DNA of 64,000 bases, taken from positions 3,596,001-3,660,000 of the forward strand of contig JBAJFE010000005.1 in NCBI GenBank assembly GCA_037903355.1, read 5' to 3'. A program made the translations under genes and the position numbers. Numbering within the stretch: the stretch's first letter is position 1; the number at the start of each line of letters is the position of its first letter. Positions 22,564 to 35,300 of the stretch are shown here, one piece after another. The notes below the pieces were generated by a model that saw only the letters and a list, made by a program, of their open reading frames with translations, was not told the origin of the DNA and searched no databases. The stretch is from Trichuris trichiura. Taxonomy: Eukaryota; Nematoda; Enoplea; Trichinellida; Trichuridae.

Positions 22564-23414
22564 ATGCCCTTTGAAGTAACTAATCAGCCGTTGTTGCTCT
22601 ACTATGTTCATAACGTGCTATCCAGGCCTGACGGTAAGCTTGACGGCATGATAAATGATTCTTCATCGTTGGCAAATGGCGCAATGATGGAAAGTTGCGA
22701 ATCGCTTGAATCTACGCTATCAAAATTACCTAATAAGGAGCGAAATGAGCCGGCTGGCCATTTCGACAGACGCAAGTCGTTTCCGTCCGTTTCAACTCGT
22801 CCGGTTGGTTCGTCTTGGGTAGACGAACCATTTCCTTTCATGCCTTTTATCATGTCGGACAATTCCCACAAGCGTCGTGGCGAAGAAGCTTTTATGGTAA
22901 GTAGAGCATTTTATCCAAACAAAGCATACGATACATATGGAAGCAAAAGTGGGCCCAATAGTAGACTGAGAATGGCCTTTGATGAAATTTATCAGCATTA
23001 TTGTCTCTGTCTGTTGAATCATCGGGTGAAATCTTGCCAACACTCAGCAAAACTTTTGAATTACGTAACAGAGTGCGGAAGCTGGGCGCCACCTGCTGTT
23101 CTTTGTTAACATAAGGGCGTGATCATCATTCGCAGTTTCATTTGCGGCCATTACGTTGCGCTAATAAATTAGGTTATATAAACAGCGGCAGCAAAGATGG
23201 CTCATCGTTAAATGGCCCATTGAAATTGGCTATCTTTCAACGATAACGTCAACGCGATGCATTCGCATAAATTATTGAATCATTACCAAAGTTGGCGCGA
23301 TCGAAATAAAACGTTCAACTTGGTTAGCAGCTCGTATTGATTTCAGCTGCCTTAACACAGATCTATTCAGCATAGTTATTTTTGAATAAAACATCGTAAA
23401 ACCTATTCGAGTCG

Positions 23415-23472
<58 letters not shown>

Positions 23473-23713
23473 TGTAAGCCATATAAGTATGTTTTGTTTG
23501 TAGAAAAGCGGCAAACAGACATTCCAAAGTGGTTGCCGCCTTCGTCGTCCATTGAGCGTTCCCGATGTCCTCTTTGAGGAAGAATGTGAAATGGAAAGTG
23601 AAGACGCCTCCGCCTACGCATTGAGAGGACATCCGGTTTCTACGAGTCAACCAATGGCCAAGCGACATAGCGTAAATCTGACGTCAGCTCGTCTACCATC
23701 CATTACTGAATGA
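22564..23713 (+). CDS. Unrecognised Ser-rich protein, two exons
   Basis: I do not recognise this protein. Exons 22564-22896 and 23504-23713 join in phase 0 to give about 180 aa. The first part has Ser/Asn-rich low-complexity sequence and a basic HKRRGEEAFM end. The second exon starts KSGKQTFQSG and has an RRPLSVPDVLFEEE acidic block and a basic KRHSVNLTSARLPSITE C-terminus, reminiscent of phospho-regulated linear motifs. There is no signal peptide or membrane segment. A consensus donor (ATG|GTAAGT), a good acceptor and a polyadenylation signal (about 23790) support a real gene. The 607-nt intron carries an (ATT)n microsatellite. Confidence 0.55.
23418..23472. repeat. (ATT)n microsatellite
   Basis: About 17 uninterrupted ATT units lie in the intron of the unrecognised Ser-rich gene, about 30 nt before its acceptor. 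Confidence 0.97.
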
Positions 23714-23789
23714 GCGGCGACTCGTAAGATTGCTTTTTTTTTCTTTAAAACGAAGTAATTACTCGTCTTAACAGCAGCGCACTTTCATT

Positions 23790-23795
23790 AATAAA
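23790..23795 (+). terminator. Polyadenylation signal of the Ser-rich gene
   Basis: AATAAA 77 nt after the stop. The opposite-strand signal of the next gene (TTTATT at 23803-23808) is only 8 nt away, so the two transcripts probably overlap at their 3' ends. Confidence 0.5.
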
Positions 23796-23814
23796 ATTTC
23801 CCTTTATTCATTCA

Positions 23815-25203
23815 TCATTCGTCCGGAATGGGCGAGTTACAATTTCCGTGATAAACTTTGACGTCCATATCGCATTTGCGATATTTGTCAAAGATATCGG
23901 CTCCGTAGACGCGCAGCCACCATTTGCATAGTTGGACATTCCAAGCGCACGGAAGTCGATAGAATAAATGCGGATGTTCGGCCGCAATGAGCGTATAGAA
24001 ATCTTGATCGCCCAAATGACCTTTGAAAGCGTACTTTTTCGCCAATGCGTCAATGGTTGAAACGTTGAGCAGTGAGTTGTACTGTAAAGAATTGCGCATG
24101 TTGTCCATATGGGCTAGCAATACACCGCTATTGAACCCGCTAAATCCATCCGGTGGAGGTGAGCCCAAATGTGTTGACGGATTGGCATCTCTGTACGCGC
24201 TGAATATGTTCAAGTAGACGGGTTGTTGTTCCAAAGCGAGTCCGATAATATGCTCTTTGTTGAATTGATCGAAAAGGTTGTGCAATTGTTTTACGTCAGC
24301 TCGAAACTTTAAGTCGACGTCCAAAAAGATTAGACGAGAAATGTTTGGAAAAATTTTATGCGACACAATTGACGTAAAGTACAAGTCATGGCCGTACTGC
24401 GCACGCTCGCTCTGACGAAAATGTTTGTAGAATTGAGCGCCCAAAAGTTCGGACGTTCTTGCCGCAATTTCCTCTTTGTCGTAAAATGTCACCTTAAATA
24501 ATCGCGTTGATCGATTGACTTTTATTTCGCTAACAAAGAATGTGCAAAACAACTTCCGACCGAAAATCGAAATTCTATTGCTCAAACTGTCACTGTTGGC
24601 GAGCTGACAATTTACGTATTGCTAATAATTGGTTTTGGTAAAAAACGGATAAAGAATAACGGGCCAATAGCATTGAAAATAGGAATATCGTTCTTACCTG
24701 CTGATCAAATATTTAAAATTCAAAATCGCAGCTTACCTGCTGATCAAATATTTAAAATTCAACCTTTAAAAAAACCTTCGTAAGCAGTAAGCAGCGCCGT
24801 TTCATTTTTTGCGAGCGTAACGCTGTACTAGCGGTTGTTGCTCTTATGGCGTAAGAGCTGGCCAGCGCGAGAAAAAAAATTTGAAACTTACCTGAAAATT
24901 TGAATAATTCAGTAATTCAGCACTGACGCTTTCCTGAATGAATCGTTTGCCAAATTTGTCCGTGATTACGTGGAGGTTTATAAAGCTGCTTGAATGGAGC
25001 ATAAGTGAAGTGACGCATTTGAGAAAATTGTTTAGCAGCTTAGGATTGTTCTGTCCATTGTAAAAAGTGAGCATAATACCAACTGGATCGCCGTACTGCT
25101 TAGATGTCTCCAATTCAACCGCCCATGATGCCATGTAGCGAAAGCGGATCGCCAGAAGTAGCAGCGATGCAAAATATGCTCGTACAGACGTCATTTCAAA
25201 CAT
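23815..25203 (-). CDS. XXYLT1: Xyloside xylosyltransferase-like glycosyltransferase (GT8)
   Basis: The relatives are ER type II membrane enzymes that add the terminal xylose to the O-glucose trisaccharide on Notch EGF repeats. Two minus-strand exons (24892-25203, 23815-24603) give about 366 aa (human 393). An N-terminal hydrophobic segment (ASLLLLAIRF) fits a signal anchor. The catalytic domain has IFLDVDLKF with the metal-binding DxD, then GFNSGVLLAHM, FKGHLGDQDFYTLI, LPCAWNVQLCKWWLRVYG and a C-terminal VYHGNCN. The intron acceptor was chosen because only TTGTCAG|CTC keeps phase. The intron carries a 39-bp direct repeat. GXYLT-type enzymes are a less likely alternative. Confidence 0.87.
24693..24762. 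repeat. Direct repeat with donor-like sequence in the XXYLT1 intron
   Basis: A 31-bp unit beginning CTTACCTGCTGATCAAATAT occurs at about 24693 and 24732. Read on the minus (gene) strand, each copy ends in TGATCAGCAGGTAAG, a good 5' splice-site match. Confidence 0.85.
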
Positions 25204-26700
25204 GTTATCGCAAAAACCATTGTCAAAGCTGTCATTTTAGCGGATCTGCAAACGTTACCGTGACTTTAAATTAGTTAATGATAATCAGGTTCCTTACTCA
25301 TACTGATAATCAGGTTCGGCTTGAATAACGCTTCCGTACGAGATTTAATGCACTCAGTTTTTAGCACTTTTTCTACCAGCGCGAACTGAAGATTTGCACA
25401 CATTCTAAGTCTTGCGACTTCTTGGTACGGGACTGTGGATTTTCATGTAGCACTCATTCTATAAGGAATGTAGGTCCAGTTTAAAAACTTTTAATTTTTC
25501 CGGAGTTTTCGGGTCGATCGTAACCCGAAAACTCCGGAGAAATTAAAAGCTTTTAAACGGGACCTACATTCCGTATAGAAAGAGTGCAACATTCGAAGTC
25601 TATGGTAATGCAGTCCAAGTCGTTAAAAAATGTATGAATCCAGCAAAAATAAATTCAGATAGAAGCAGCACAATTTAGTTTAAACTTTCCAAGCAGAATA
25701 TCTGTACATTTATTACAGGCTTTCCGGCTGGAAAAGAAAGCTTAAACATACCGTACTCGGTAAAATGCAGGCTCTCTTTTGGAGAATTGATAGCCAACTT
25801 ATTCCGCTTTAATGTAACAGCAGATTGCCTAGTAAAACCAAAACAGTTAAGTAAAGCGCAATAGTCTGCCGCATCGCAACCTTGCCGGTTTTTTTAATTT
25901 GTCCTACATAAGTCTAAGCAGAACTTTTATCCTTATGGTTGGCTACAGGCTTTGTTAAGCGCATAATAAGACGGCCGCAAACGCAGAGTGCCTTATTATT
26001 AAAGTTACCATGTTCTCGCCCAAAAGAAGTGCTTTATTTGACACTTGGTGGATACTGTAGATAAAAGGAAAATCAAGTTCTACTAGTCGGTATCAGCGGG
26101 AAGCAAAGCAGATTTTGAGTTTACGTCCGCGCATAGGCTACCTTAAGGTTACTCAGCATAAGGTAGGCACGCTTATCCGAGTCAGCATAGATTGATTTCT
26201 GTTCTACCTACAGTAGTCACCGTGCGTCTATTAGAAAAGTTCAATGTTTTGATGCGAACTTGTTTTACCCCATCAAGTAATGAAAATCACTAAACAAGTA
26301 CGAGCATAGACGGTTTTGTTAGACATCCCCGCGTTTTCGGCAAGCTAAGCACTAGTTCATTCTCCGTTCGAATTGGAGCATTGGAGTCAATATGAGCTCA
26401 CTTTTTATTTTACGGTACGATTAAAACGGCGCGGGAAGCGTGTCCACAGTCGGACATTTGATTTGGCAGTTGAAATTGAGCAGATCGCCGTCAGTACAGC
26501 TTGTTTTGCTAACTGAAACAGACAAATAATTGGTAATCATTTTAAAAATCTATCCGATTTTTAAGCAACCCATTTAACAGCTTGTATCTACATTTGTATT
26601 GGTATACATGAAAAGCAGTTGAGTAAGCGTTCAAGGTTACTGTATTTTACAGAATGGTTTAACCTGCATTCAATAGTTTAGCCGCCAAATTGTCAACCCA
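25204..26700. other. 1.5-kb intergenic region with a large palindrome
   Basis: No gene is recognised. It contains the foldback sequence at 25447-25590, two close TGATAATCAGGT motifs (about 25277 and 25303) and TACTGTA/TACAGTA words near 26053 and 26209. Confidence 0.4.
25447..25590. repeat. Near-perfect palindrome, arms about 69 bp
   Basis: The arm GGAATGTAGGTCC...CCGGAGTTTTCGGGT is followed by a loop of about 7 nt (CGATCGT) and then the reverse complement ACCCGAAAACTCCGG...GGACCTACATTCC. About six mismatches per 69 bp. It has no coding capacity, so it is a candidate foldback/MITE-like element. Confidence 0.9.
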
Positions 26701-29303
26701 ATGGCGGAAAGCGTCGATGAAGAAGCGTTAGCAAAAGCTGTTGTATGCCTCAACGTTAAAGGTAAAGACTTGTAATGTTTTTTTCACCATCCATTTATTT
26801 CTGCTATAGCGTTAGCTTGGAGGCCCGAACCAGCCGGGATATCGTTCGAGAGCAAAGTAATACGGGACTTAGTTAACTACGGGCGAAATTTTTATGCTTG
26901 CACGGGTGAAAAATTGGACAGTCTGCTTGCGTTGTCCGTTTACGAACGCTGCGAGTACTTGACAAAAACCGGTGTCCACCGAGGACGATGTTGACGTGAC
27001 CGCTTTCGATTCCAATGACGATCCGTCGTATATTGAATATCTGGCCAGCTTGGACCCTACGCAGTGGAAGAATCAGGATCAATACAGGGTGCTTGGCTTG
27101 TCCAAATTGCGTTATCGGGCCTCGTATGCGCAGATTAGAGCTTCTTGTAGGCATTTAGCTCTTTGGTCATTTTAAAATCTTCATGTATACTTTCAGATAG
27201 GTGCAAGGCGCTCCTGTTTCACCCAGACAAACGTTCGACTTGCGCGGGTGAGAAGCAAGTTTTAACCGACGACATGTTTACCTGCGTTACGAGGGGTGAA
27301 CTCATTTTTATTTCTTAAATGTCGTTTTGCAATTCGCCTTTCAGCCTACGAGACGCTCAGCAATCCAAAGACAAGGCTTTCTTACGATTGCGTCGATCCA
27401 GAAAACGACGATTCCGTTCCACCGGTGTGCCAAAATTCTAAGGATAATTTCTTTGAAGTATTTACCGATGCCTTCAACCGTAATTCCCGTTGGTGTAGCG
27501 CCCCGGCAGTGCCTCGTCTGGGCAAACCAGACGACGACGAACAACAAGTCAATGCTTTCTACTCTTTTTGGTTTGAATTTCCTTCGTGGCGCGAATTTTC
27601 TTGGCTTGACGAAGAAAACAAAGCAACCGCCGAAAAGTGACGACCAAACTATTTTCCATCCTCTATCTTTCGGCATTTGTTTCTAATCTTTTGTAGTCGC
27701 GAGGAAAGACGATGGATCGAAAAAATGAACAGAGCTGCCCGGGAAAACCATCGCAAAGCCGAGGCAAAACGAATTCGAACCTTAGTAGGTAATAATAGTT
27801 TTTGCCCTACCAATTTCGCCCGGAATTGCGAACGAAAACTTTTAAGAAAATGCGTACAAATGTGATCCTCGAATAAAACGATTTAAAGAGGAGGAAAAGA
27901 AGCGACGCGAAGCCATTAAGGAGCGGAAAAGATTGGCGAAAAGGCAGCTTGCAGAAGAGCAGTTGAAGCTTAAGGCTGAAGAGATGGAAAGGCAACGAAA
28001 AGAAAAGGAAGCCGAAGAGGAAAGGGTGCGACAAAGGGTGATCAATTGTCAACGGCGCATTTTCTACCTGCGTCAGATGATTGCGTTGGTTAGATTGCGG
28101 AGGAAAAGCGCCAAAAAGATGCCACCAAAAGAGCATTGCAAAGGGAGAAAAAATTCCTCTCAGATTTTGTCAAGGTACGCCGACTTTCATTCATACTGCC
28201 GCTACTACGGGATTTGTTTTGCTTTTGTCGTACTGTAAATTGGTGATTTTCAAGTTCGATTGTACGAATTGTTCGTAATTTCCCGCTTTTCAAGGAAAGA
28301 GGTTACTTTGCAAGCGCCAATTTCGATCAGCTGTCCATCATGAGCGACCTTGGTCGCTTGTGCAGCTTGATGCCTTTGGAAAAGCTTCAAGAACTGAACA
28401 ACACCCTTAGGGCGTCAACGGACATAGCTTCGTCCGCGCATTGCTTTCGGATGTTCGTAAACGAGCTGGACGAACGCTTAAACGCCGAGAAAAATGACGT
28501 TGCTCGAAATAGCGACAAAATGCCCGGAAACGGTGGTGAAACTTTCGACGATCCGAGCTGGACAAAAGAAGAAGCTCAGTTGCTTGTTCGCGCTATGCAG
28601 CTGTTTCCGGCGGGTACAAAGTCGCGGTACAACCAAAGCTTGTTTGCCAATGCTTTGAGTTTTGAGCGAAAAACGATGTTTTTACAGTTGGGAAACAATT
28701 GCCACCTTTATCAATGAGCACAAAAAGTACGAGGCCGTCAAATGTGCCAAAACGGGAAAGCAAGTTGCCGGCATGGCAAAAAGGCTCCAGAAAGTTGGTT
28801 AGTCGGCAATAAGCTTCATTTTTACTCCTCCGCCCGTAGATGCTTCTTTCCAGCCGACGATGCAAAAGATACCATAGCCGACGGGAGTCCTCTGCAGGCA
28901 AAAGGAACCGTTCGGGCTGAATCATCTCCCACCGTCCAATGGGAGGAAAAGGAGCGAGGTAACCTGCTTATCGTAGGCATACTGTTTGTAAATTTAAATT
29001 TTATTTTGCCAGCTGAATCGGCGGCTCCGGCTGGCGAAATTGCCCCTCGTGCATGGACATCCGAGGAGCAAAAGCTTTTGGAAGAAGGATTGAAGATTTA
29101 TCCGTCAACTTTATCCAACAGATGGGACCTAATAGCCGAACGTTTGCCAAATCGTTCAAGAAGAGAATGCGTCAATCGTTATAAGGTTGCCATCGTTAGT
29201 CGCTTTTAATCGACCGCGTCTTATCATGGTCATATAGGAGATCGCCGAAATAGTTCGTGCAAAGAAAGCTGCACTTCAAAAGCACTCCAATGGATTGAGG
29301 TAA
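26701..29303 (+). CDS. DNAJC2: DNAJC2 / zuotin-type ribosome-associated J-protein
   Basis: This is a ribosome-associated complex J-domain co-chaperone with C-terminal SANT domains that also act on chromatin. Thirteen exons: 26701-26761, 26810-26937, 26984-27146, 27197-27295, 27345-27636, 27697-27788, 27847-28037, 28094-28174, 28295-28626, 28688-28797, 28854-28958, 29013-29185, 29238-29303, giving about 630 aa (human 621). The J-domain is YRVLGLSKLRYRAS...ALLFHPDKR with the HPD motif. The zuotin blocks DNFFEVFTDAFNRNSRW, REFSWLDEE, ERRWIEKMNRAARE and CDPRIKRFKEEEK follow, then a charged coiled coil. The two SANT domains are SWTKEEAQLLVRAMQLFPAGT and AWTSEEQKLLEEGLKIYP. The second intron is only 46 nt. 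Confidence 0.95.
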
Positions 29304-32300
29304 TCGCAAGGGCCTTTTGCATTAATCCTTGCCAACACTACGGATTGTTTTGACGCAATGCTGGTTAAATAAATTTATACCGTAATTAGAATCTAAACGT
29401 TTGTGATTCTCAGGTAGGCGAATTCGAATATGTGCATCATCTTCGCGCTACAGTAGGGCAAGCCGCCTAGTCACGCTACGCGCGCATGGCTAAGCTGTTG
29501 TAAAATTAAGCTTAATTTTCCCCTTTTTGATAAGCCGCTTTGCTGATCTTAATGTCCGCGTTCAGCTTTGTAATTATTTGTTTATTATCTTTGTTGCTTT
29601 CGGAATAGTTTTTTTCTCCGGCAGAGATTACTTTAAAATATATACGTCTGCCGCTCGGTGTCACCGTTTTTATTTGCTCTTAATTTGCCGACGCCTAAGT
29701 CAATAAGAAAGCTCGCAGTGTTTAGTAGGAAAGCGTCTTCTCCCGAGAAAGACATCAAAAACTTAAATACCCAATAATTACGCAACATTAAAGGACAATC
29801 AATCATTGAGCTACTTTAATTACGCCAACTCGTCAATATAACGTTTTAGTATGATTATTATACATAAAGTATTTTACTGCCGATTTTGGATATCCAAAAT
29901 GAGCGCCTCTTGTTATCAATGGTGGTAGATGAAATTTAAATTTCTAACGAAATCGCAGCGACCATATTTGGTTACGTCTACGTATGTTCATTCTAAAAGA
30001 GGCATATTATTTCTAAGTTTTCGTATTGCAACAGAGCTACGCCTTTATTTTGAAGCTTCTTTCAGACGCTGTAGCATTTTTTGTACTATTATGTCTTTAT
30101 TTGAATTTGTAGTTTTTTATTATATTCTTTAGCCTTATAGCTACGCGGCGTTCCGTCCTTGCAGTGTTATTTATTTTACGCGATTCAATTGGCGAATTGA
30201 AATTTCCTCACCTATCGCCTATGAGCTTGAATGAGCGCAAAAACGAATAGGCGATGCGCTGCGTAGGCGAGCGACTACTTTTCTTTGGCCAATTGTTGCA
30301 ATTTGCAAATACAAAAAAGGAATCGTCGGTTGATTGTTTCGTGCGTTTCGTTTGAGAAGACTTTTTGATTTGAAGTCGCTAACGCGTTTGCGCAGGAACG
30401 AAGCGTCGCAGACGAACAGGTAAATATATGCTCATTGTTTGTAAGTTTCCTCTATCAACAAGCGTTGATGTTCTTCTTCTCTTCGCCTCTAAGGTCAACG
30501 TTGAAGTGAAATACCAAAGAGGGCGATCGACGCTGCGATACTTTTCATTTGTCGACCATTGATCCCGTCTGGACAAAGACTGACTGACTGACGGCGGCCT
30601 TCAATTCGAACGTGACCGCATAATCGCCAACCGTTTACCTTCAAGTAAGTGGTTCAGTGCTGTTGCCTCTTTTTTTGTCTTCTCACTAACTGCGAATTCA
30701 ATTTGAAAAAGAAGTCACAACTTGAAGAAGCTTTTTTGCCATATTGAAGCTGAAGCTGTTCGTCAAGCTGCAGAGGTGCTTGCAAGAATGCTTCATTAGC
30801 ATATTTGAATAGTGACTCACCGGCGGCGTTGCGGCACCTTTGAAGTTAGCCTGTTTATCTGGTCTCGCCTTTCCTTTGGCGCGCCGGTCCGTTCGTGTCC
30901 GAGGTGACATTAAAAATTGCGCCTCGACTCAAGTACACATTATTGGTGACCAACAAAAATAGCAGCCGGTCGTTAAAGCGCGTATACCGACTGCATTTTT
31001 GCCGCGTACACGAAGGGCCCGTTTATTCGCCTCCTATTGGATCGGTCATCTCGAGCTTTTGCGGCATTCCTGTTGCTTTCGTTTCCGCTACATTTAATTC
31101 GCGGTGGCACACCCCATTTCGTCGGCTGTTCTTCTTGGCGCGCTTCTCGTTAACGTCGGTAAGTGCTTAAGTCTTATTTTTGCCATAAATCCATAGAAAC
31201 GAGCGAGTCGACGGGCGTTGGAACGCATTGTTTACTTTCGAAAGGTCGGCGGAGGCAGACAAGTTAGTACACACACAGAGAGCTGCGTCGGTATTGAAAG
31301 AAGCTACGTGGTAGATTTATGCAAAGTCTTACAAATTGTGACATTTCAATGGTCTAAAATCCAGGGCACATTTTTTGTCGACGAAACCGTTCCTCGTAAG
31401 GACGAGCCTTTGGATAGATCCATCTGGCGCGGTTCGAGTCATCCAACTGACTAATAGTGACTTGTCTTCTTCACGTTAAGCGCTCTGTCTGCACGCCAGA
31501 TGGTCCCTTAACCGCGCTTGCTGGCAGCCTCGGGCGTCCCTTCAACGTACGGTTTGCATACGTGGCAGCGGACAATGGAATTAATAGGTTTCAACGAAAG
31601 AGAACGCCCTTTGTGCTCGCTGTTTGTGTCCGGTTTTTGGACACCCATTATTGACACTCTCCGTGTAGAGAATAACTGCGCGCGTCGGTCTTTCAACGTT
31701 CAACGAACCCTCCAACGTCTGTCCAAGTTCGAAGAGGCGGAGTTTTTTGAAAAAATTCACGCTCGTTCGCGCTTGCTTAATTAAGCGCAGAGCGCTGGTG
31801 AGTCGTTGGCGCGAAAAAAAATTCATCACCCGTTCAACCGTTGTAAGGTCGAGCGTGTTGTACCCTTCGTTGAAGAGATGATCGATGCCCGTTCAAGGAA
31901 AAGGCTGTGTATGCAAAATGGCCGTTCAATTCCCCGGAGAGAGACAATTTTTACCGACCAACTTGGCGTTGCTCTTGTTCGCATATGGCTCATCTTTAGC
32001 CTTAGTCGCATATGGCCTACTTTTGCATCGTTGACGTCTGTCAAAAGCATCGGCAATGGGCGTCACACCCTTATAGTTCAATTTTTCAACCGTAAGCATC
32101 GAAGGACGCTGGCGAGACAACGACGTTGAGGTCTGTTTGTTGAAATGCGGTCGGCTTGGCAGCCGCCAGTTTACCCTCTTTTCAAATATCTCCGACACCT
32201 GTTTACCGTCAGCGTTTTGCCCTCTCCGTCTCTGCTTAGTTACGGCCGTCCGTCTTCGGGTCGAACCCTGTTTGAACAGCAAAAGTTTGTAGTGGTATAT

Positions 32301-35300
32301 TTTTTGCCTTCAAAGTTGACGAAACGACCGTCAGACGTCTGTTTTGAAGGGTGTTGGAAAAAGCGCGTCTGTTGGTTGTCGCTTTTTCCGCCGCTCGTCA
32401 TTTGGTCTCCGAAGAAAGGCATTGGCCGTCACGCTTTGGTTCATCTCTCTTTCTCTCCAAGGCATTACGCCCCGATAATCCCGTAGGGCTTTTGGCGCTT
32501 TGCATCGTTAGCGTTCGTTGCGTACAATTTCCAATTGGCGACTTAACGCCCGAACGTGTGAATAGCCAAGGGCGATTATCCTTTCTTGCGCCATTAGTAG
32601 TTGAACGGCGGCCTCCAGCTGACCGTTCGTTTGTCCCGCCGTGCTTAAGTATGCCATGATTTATGGCTGCCCTTAGCGAGAGACCGACTCACCGGGAAAG
32701 CGCCGCTTTTGTCTTACGAAAGATCGTCGGAATCTCGGATTACCCGTCATCTGTCCAACGGCTGCGCATTGTCATATGACACCCCGTCTTTTTTTGCTAC
32801 GGTCAACCTTCCGCTCTTCCGCTTGTCACATTCTCACATTGAGCTTGGCGCGTTCGACGAAATTCTGTGCGTGCGTGTAAGTGTTGCCTATTGAACGTTG
32901 AAAACCGCACTTTTCTTCTTTAAATATTTCAAATATGCTTCGAGCATTTAAGCGGACGTCAATGCGCGCCTTATTTATTCCGCCCGAGGCGCGAAAGCTG
33001 ACGAAATCTTTTAGCGAACAGCTGCTCGTCGAGGTGAGAAGGCGTCAACGGTGATCAAGTATACCGAATCGTCATGCTTGCAAGTTGGGTTTGATAGTCA
33101 ACTATGGAGATGAGCCTCCGGGAGAGGCGGTGCAATTATCGGCTTTGAGGGCAGCCGCTGGGAACGGTATCGCTCAACGTTGGCACCTGTTTCCTTCTTC
33201 ATTCTACGGCGCTCGATTGAAGCGCTAATTGCGCAGTTGGATCCGATCGTTGGCCATTGACCCTGACGAGGACTTGTTGACCTTCCGTCAAACAGTGGAA
33301 CGTCCACTGGCGCGTTATGGCTTTTACAACAACGATTGAAACTCGTTGACACCTCGCGCGGTCGTCCATTTGCCGCTCTATCGAATTTCAATGCGTCTTT
33401 TCGGTCCCGGTGCCAAGTGGTTGTCACCGATGCTATTAGTGAGGACTTCCAGCGGTGCGTACTCTACTGTAGTTTCCTTGATCACCCTCGCTGCTGCAAC
33501 GGATTCAGTTGGTTCCCTTCCTCTATTAAGCTATCATGTTACAAGGACGGGTTTTCGCAGCCGCGCGCTGCGCGCGCGGCTGCGAAAACCCGCCCAGTCC
33601 GTGCTTGGACTGTTCGGTGGCGACTGGTTGTCCCGTCCTCTTTAAGGTTGGTCTTCAATTTTCCGCTTCGTTGCCTGCCGGTTCAACCGGTGTATTGTTC
33701 ATCTAGGCCAATGGCGATCCGTTGGACAAGCAACGGCTTTTGTATTGTACGGACGTGGATTAGGGCGCCCCGACGTGTCACGACCACTCAAATAAGCTTC
33801 TTCCGGCTTAAGCATACCGTTGACAGTCATTTTGCGTTGGCCATGTAGGCATAGGGTCTCCCCTGCTGCTGACTCATCCATCTTCAGGCTCGAAAGTCGA
33901 CAGAGACTCCCTTTGGCATAGTGGCTATTTTGCTTTGATGATCGATTGAGCAGGTCGTACTGATGAGCATAAGGAGCGTGACGCGAAGCTGTTCCTCTAA
34001 TTGGCATCCTAAATGGAAAATTCCCTTCTTTTCGACCAACGTGCATCAGTCGGCGGTCGGTCGTCGAAGCATCGCTAATGTATTTCCCTACTTGTCATCT
34101 CCTTTCTACGATGCGCGCAACCAAGCAGTATATGTCACCTGGCTAAGTTGTTGTTTCCGTCGTCAATGCTTGTAGTTGACGCTAAAGGTGTTACCTTTCT
34201 TACAAACGCGTTAAAGACAGTATGCGCGCGCGCAGTCGCTGCTTTGGGTCGCTGACTTTGTTTATAGTATGCTATTTTTTTTGCCTTGTTCAGTTTGTTT
34301 TTCCATTGGCGCGAAGAGGGTACTCGACCAGCGGTGGTCATCTTGACGTCATCTTGACCTTGGTGGGACGGCGCCCGCCCATGTTTGCTCGATGAGCGTC
34401 GGCCCGTACGAATTGTCCCCTATCACCTGTCCAATAATGGAAGGTGAGGGCACCGACCATGGTCGACCAATTAGCCAAAGAACAATTTGTCCACAGGCGA
34501 TTCCAAGTTGCGCTTTGGACATTGGTCGTCTGTCGACGTCGTTGGGTCAACGGGTAGGCCGCCCTCTTGAAAAGCCATAATCAGGCCGACATCCGTACTT
34601 TTCCGTTTCTTTCCTTAGTCTCTCTCCCTGTCCGTTGCTACGATTTCGTCCTTTGGAATTGACCTTGAGTACAATTGGGAATTTTCGAGCAATGGCTCGT
34701 AAATATATAGGCCTAATCGCGTTAATCGCCCACACGCTTCCAACTTGCGTTGCCGGATAATTTGGCAAAACTACTTTTTGAATGGCAGGTATTCGTACAC
34801 TGTAGTATTATTAGCAAAGCGAGCGGGCTAAAGGCGGGTGATTGGATTAAGTTTGCTCAGCATCTGCCTTTGAAAGTTGCAAGCTTATCATCATAGCGGT
34901 TTGGTGATTAGCCGCAACTGTGTTAACGGCCTGCCGAGAACGAGTCGTATGTATCCGTTGGATGTCGGTGTTTGAGTGGTTGCTTTGGCCGTGGTCGGCA
35001 TGTGTCCTCGGCTAGTCTGCTCTTTGGACGTATTGCTTTCCGATTGCAACAGCCGTAGTGGTTCGATCGGTTGTCCCAGTCGTTGTCGTCGTCGTCCCCT
35101 CTTGTTTCGTCGTTTGTTTGCTCGTCAAAGCAGCAGCTGGATGTGTGTAGCGAACATTGACGTTTATCACTTGTATCTTCCACTTCTTCTTCTTCTTATC
35201 TGTCCTTCTAGTTATGCCCACTTAAGGTAGTCGGAAGTTGGCAACTCCAGTTGTGATCATCACATTTTTCTATTTGCTCCGTGCGCATTGAAGTATTGCC

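Noticed and set aside
23403..23514. Poly-Asn or poly-Ile frames
   Set aside because: They are the translated (ATT)n microsatellite in an intron.
30895..31170. 91-codon frame ending near a strong donor (GTCG|GTAAGT)
   Set aside because: The donor is noted as a possible untranslated exon boundary, but the peptide resembles no family and its start is arbitrary.
32935..33033. ATG-initiated frame MLRAFKRTSMRALF... ending at a donor-like GTGAGA
   Set aside because: It could be an exon, but no following exon with coding character was found on that strand.
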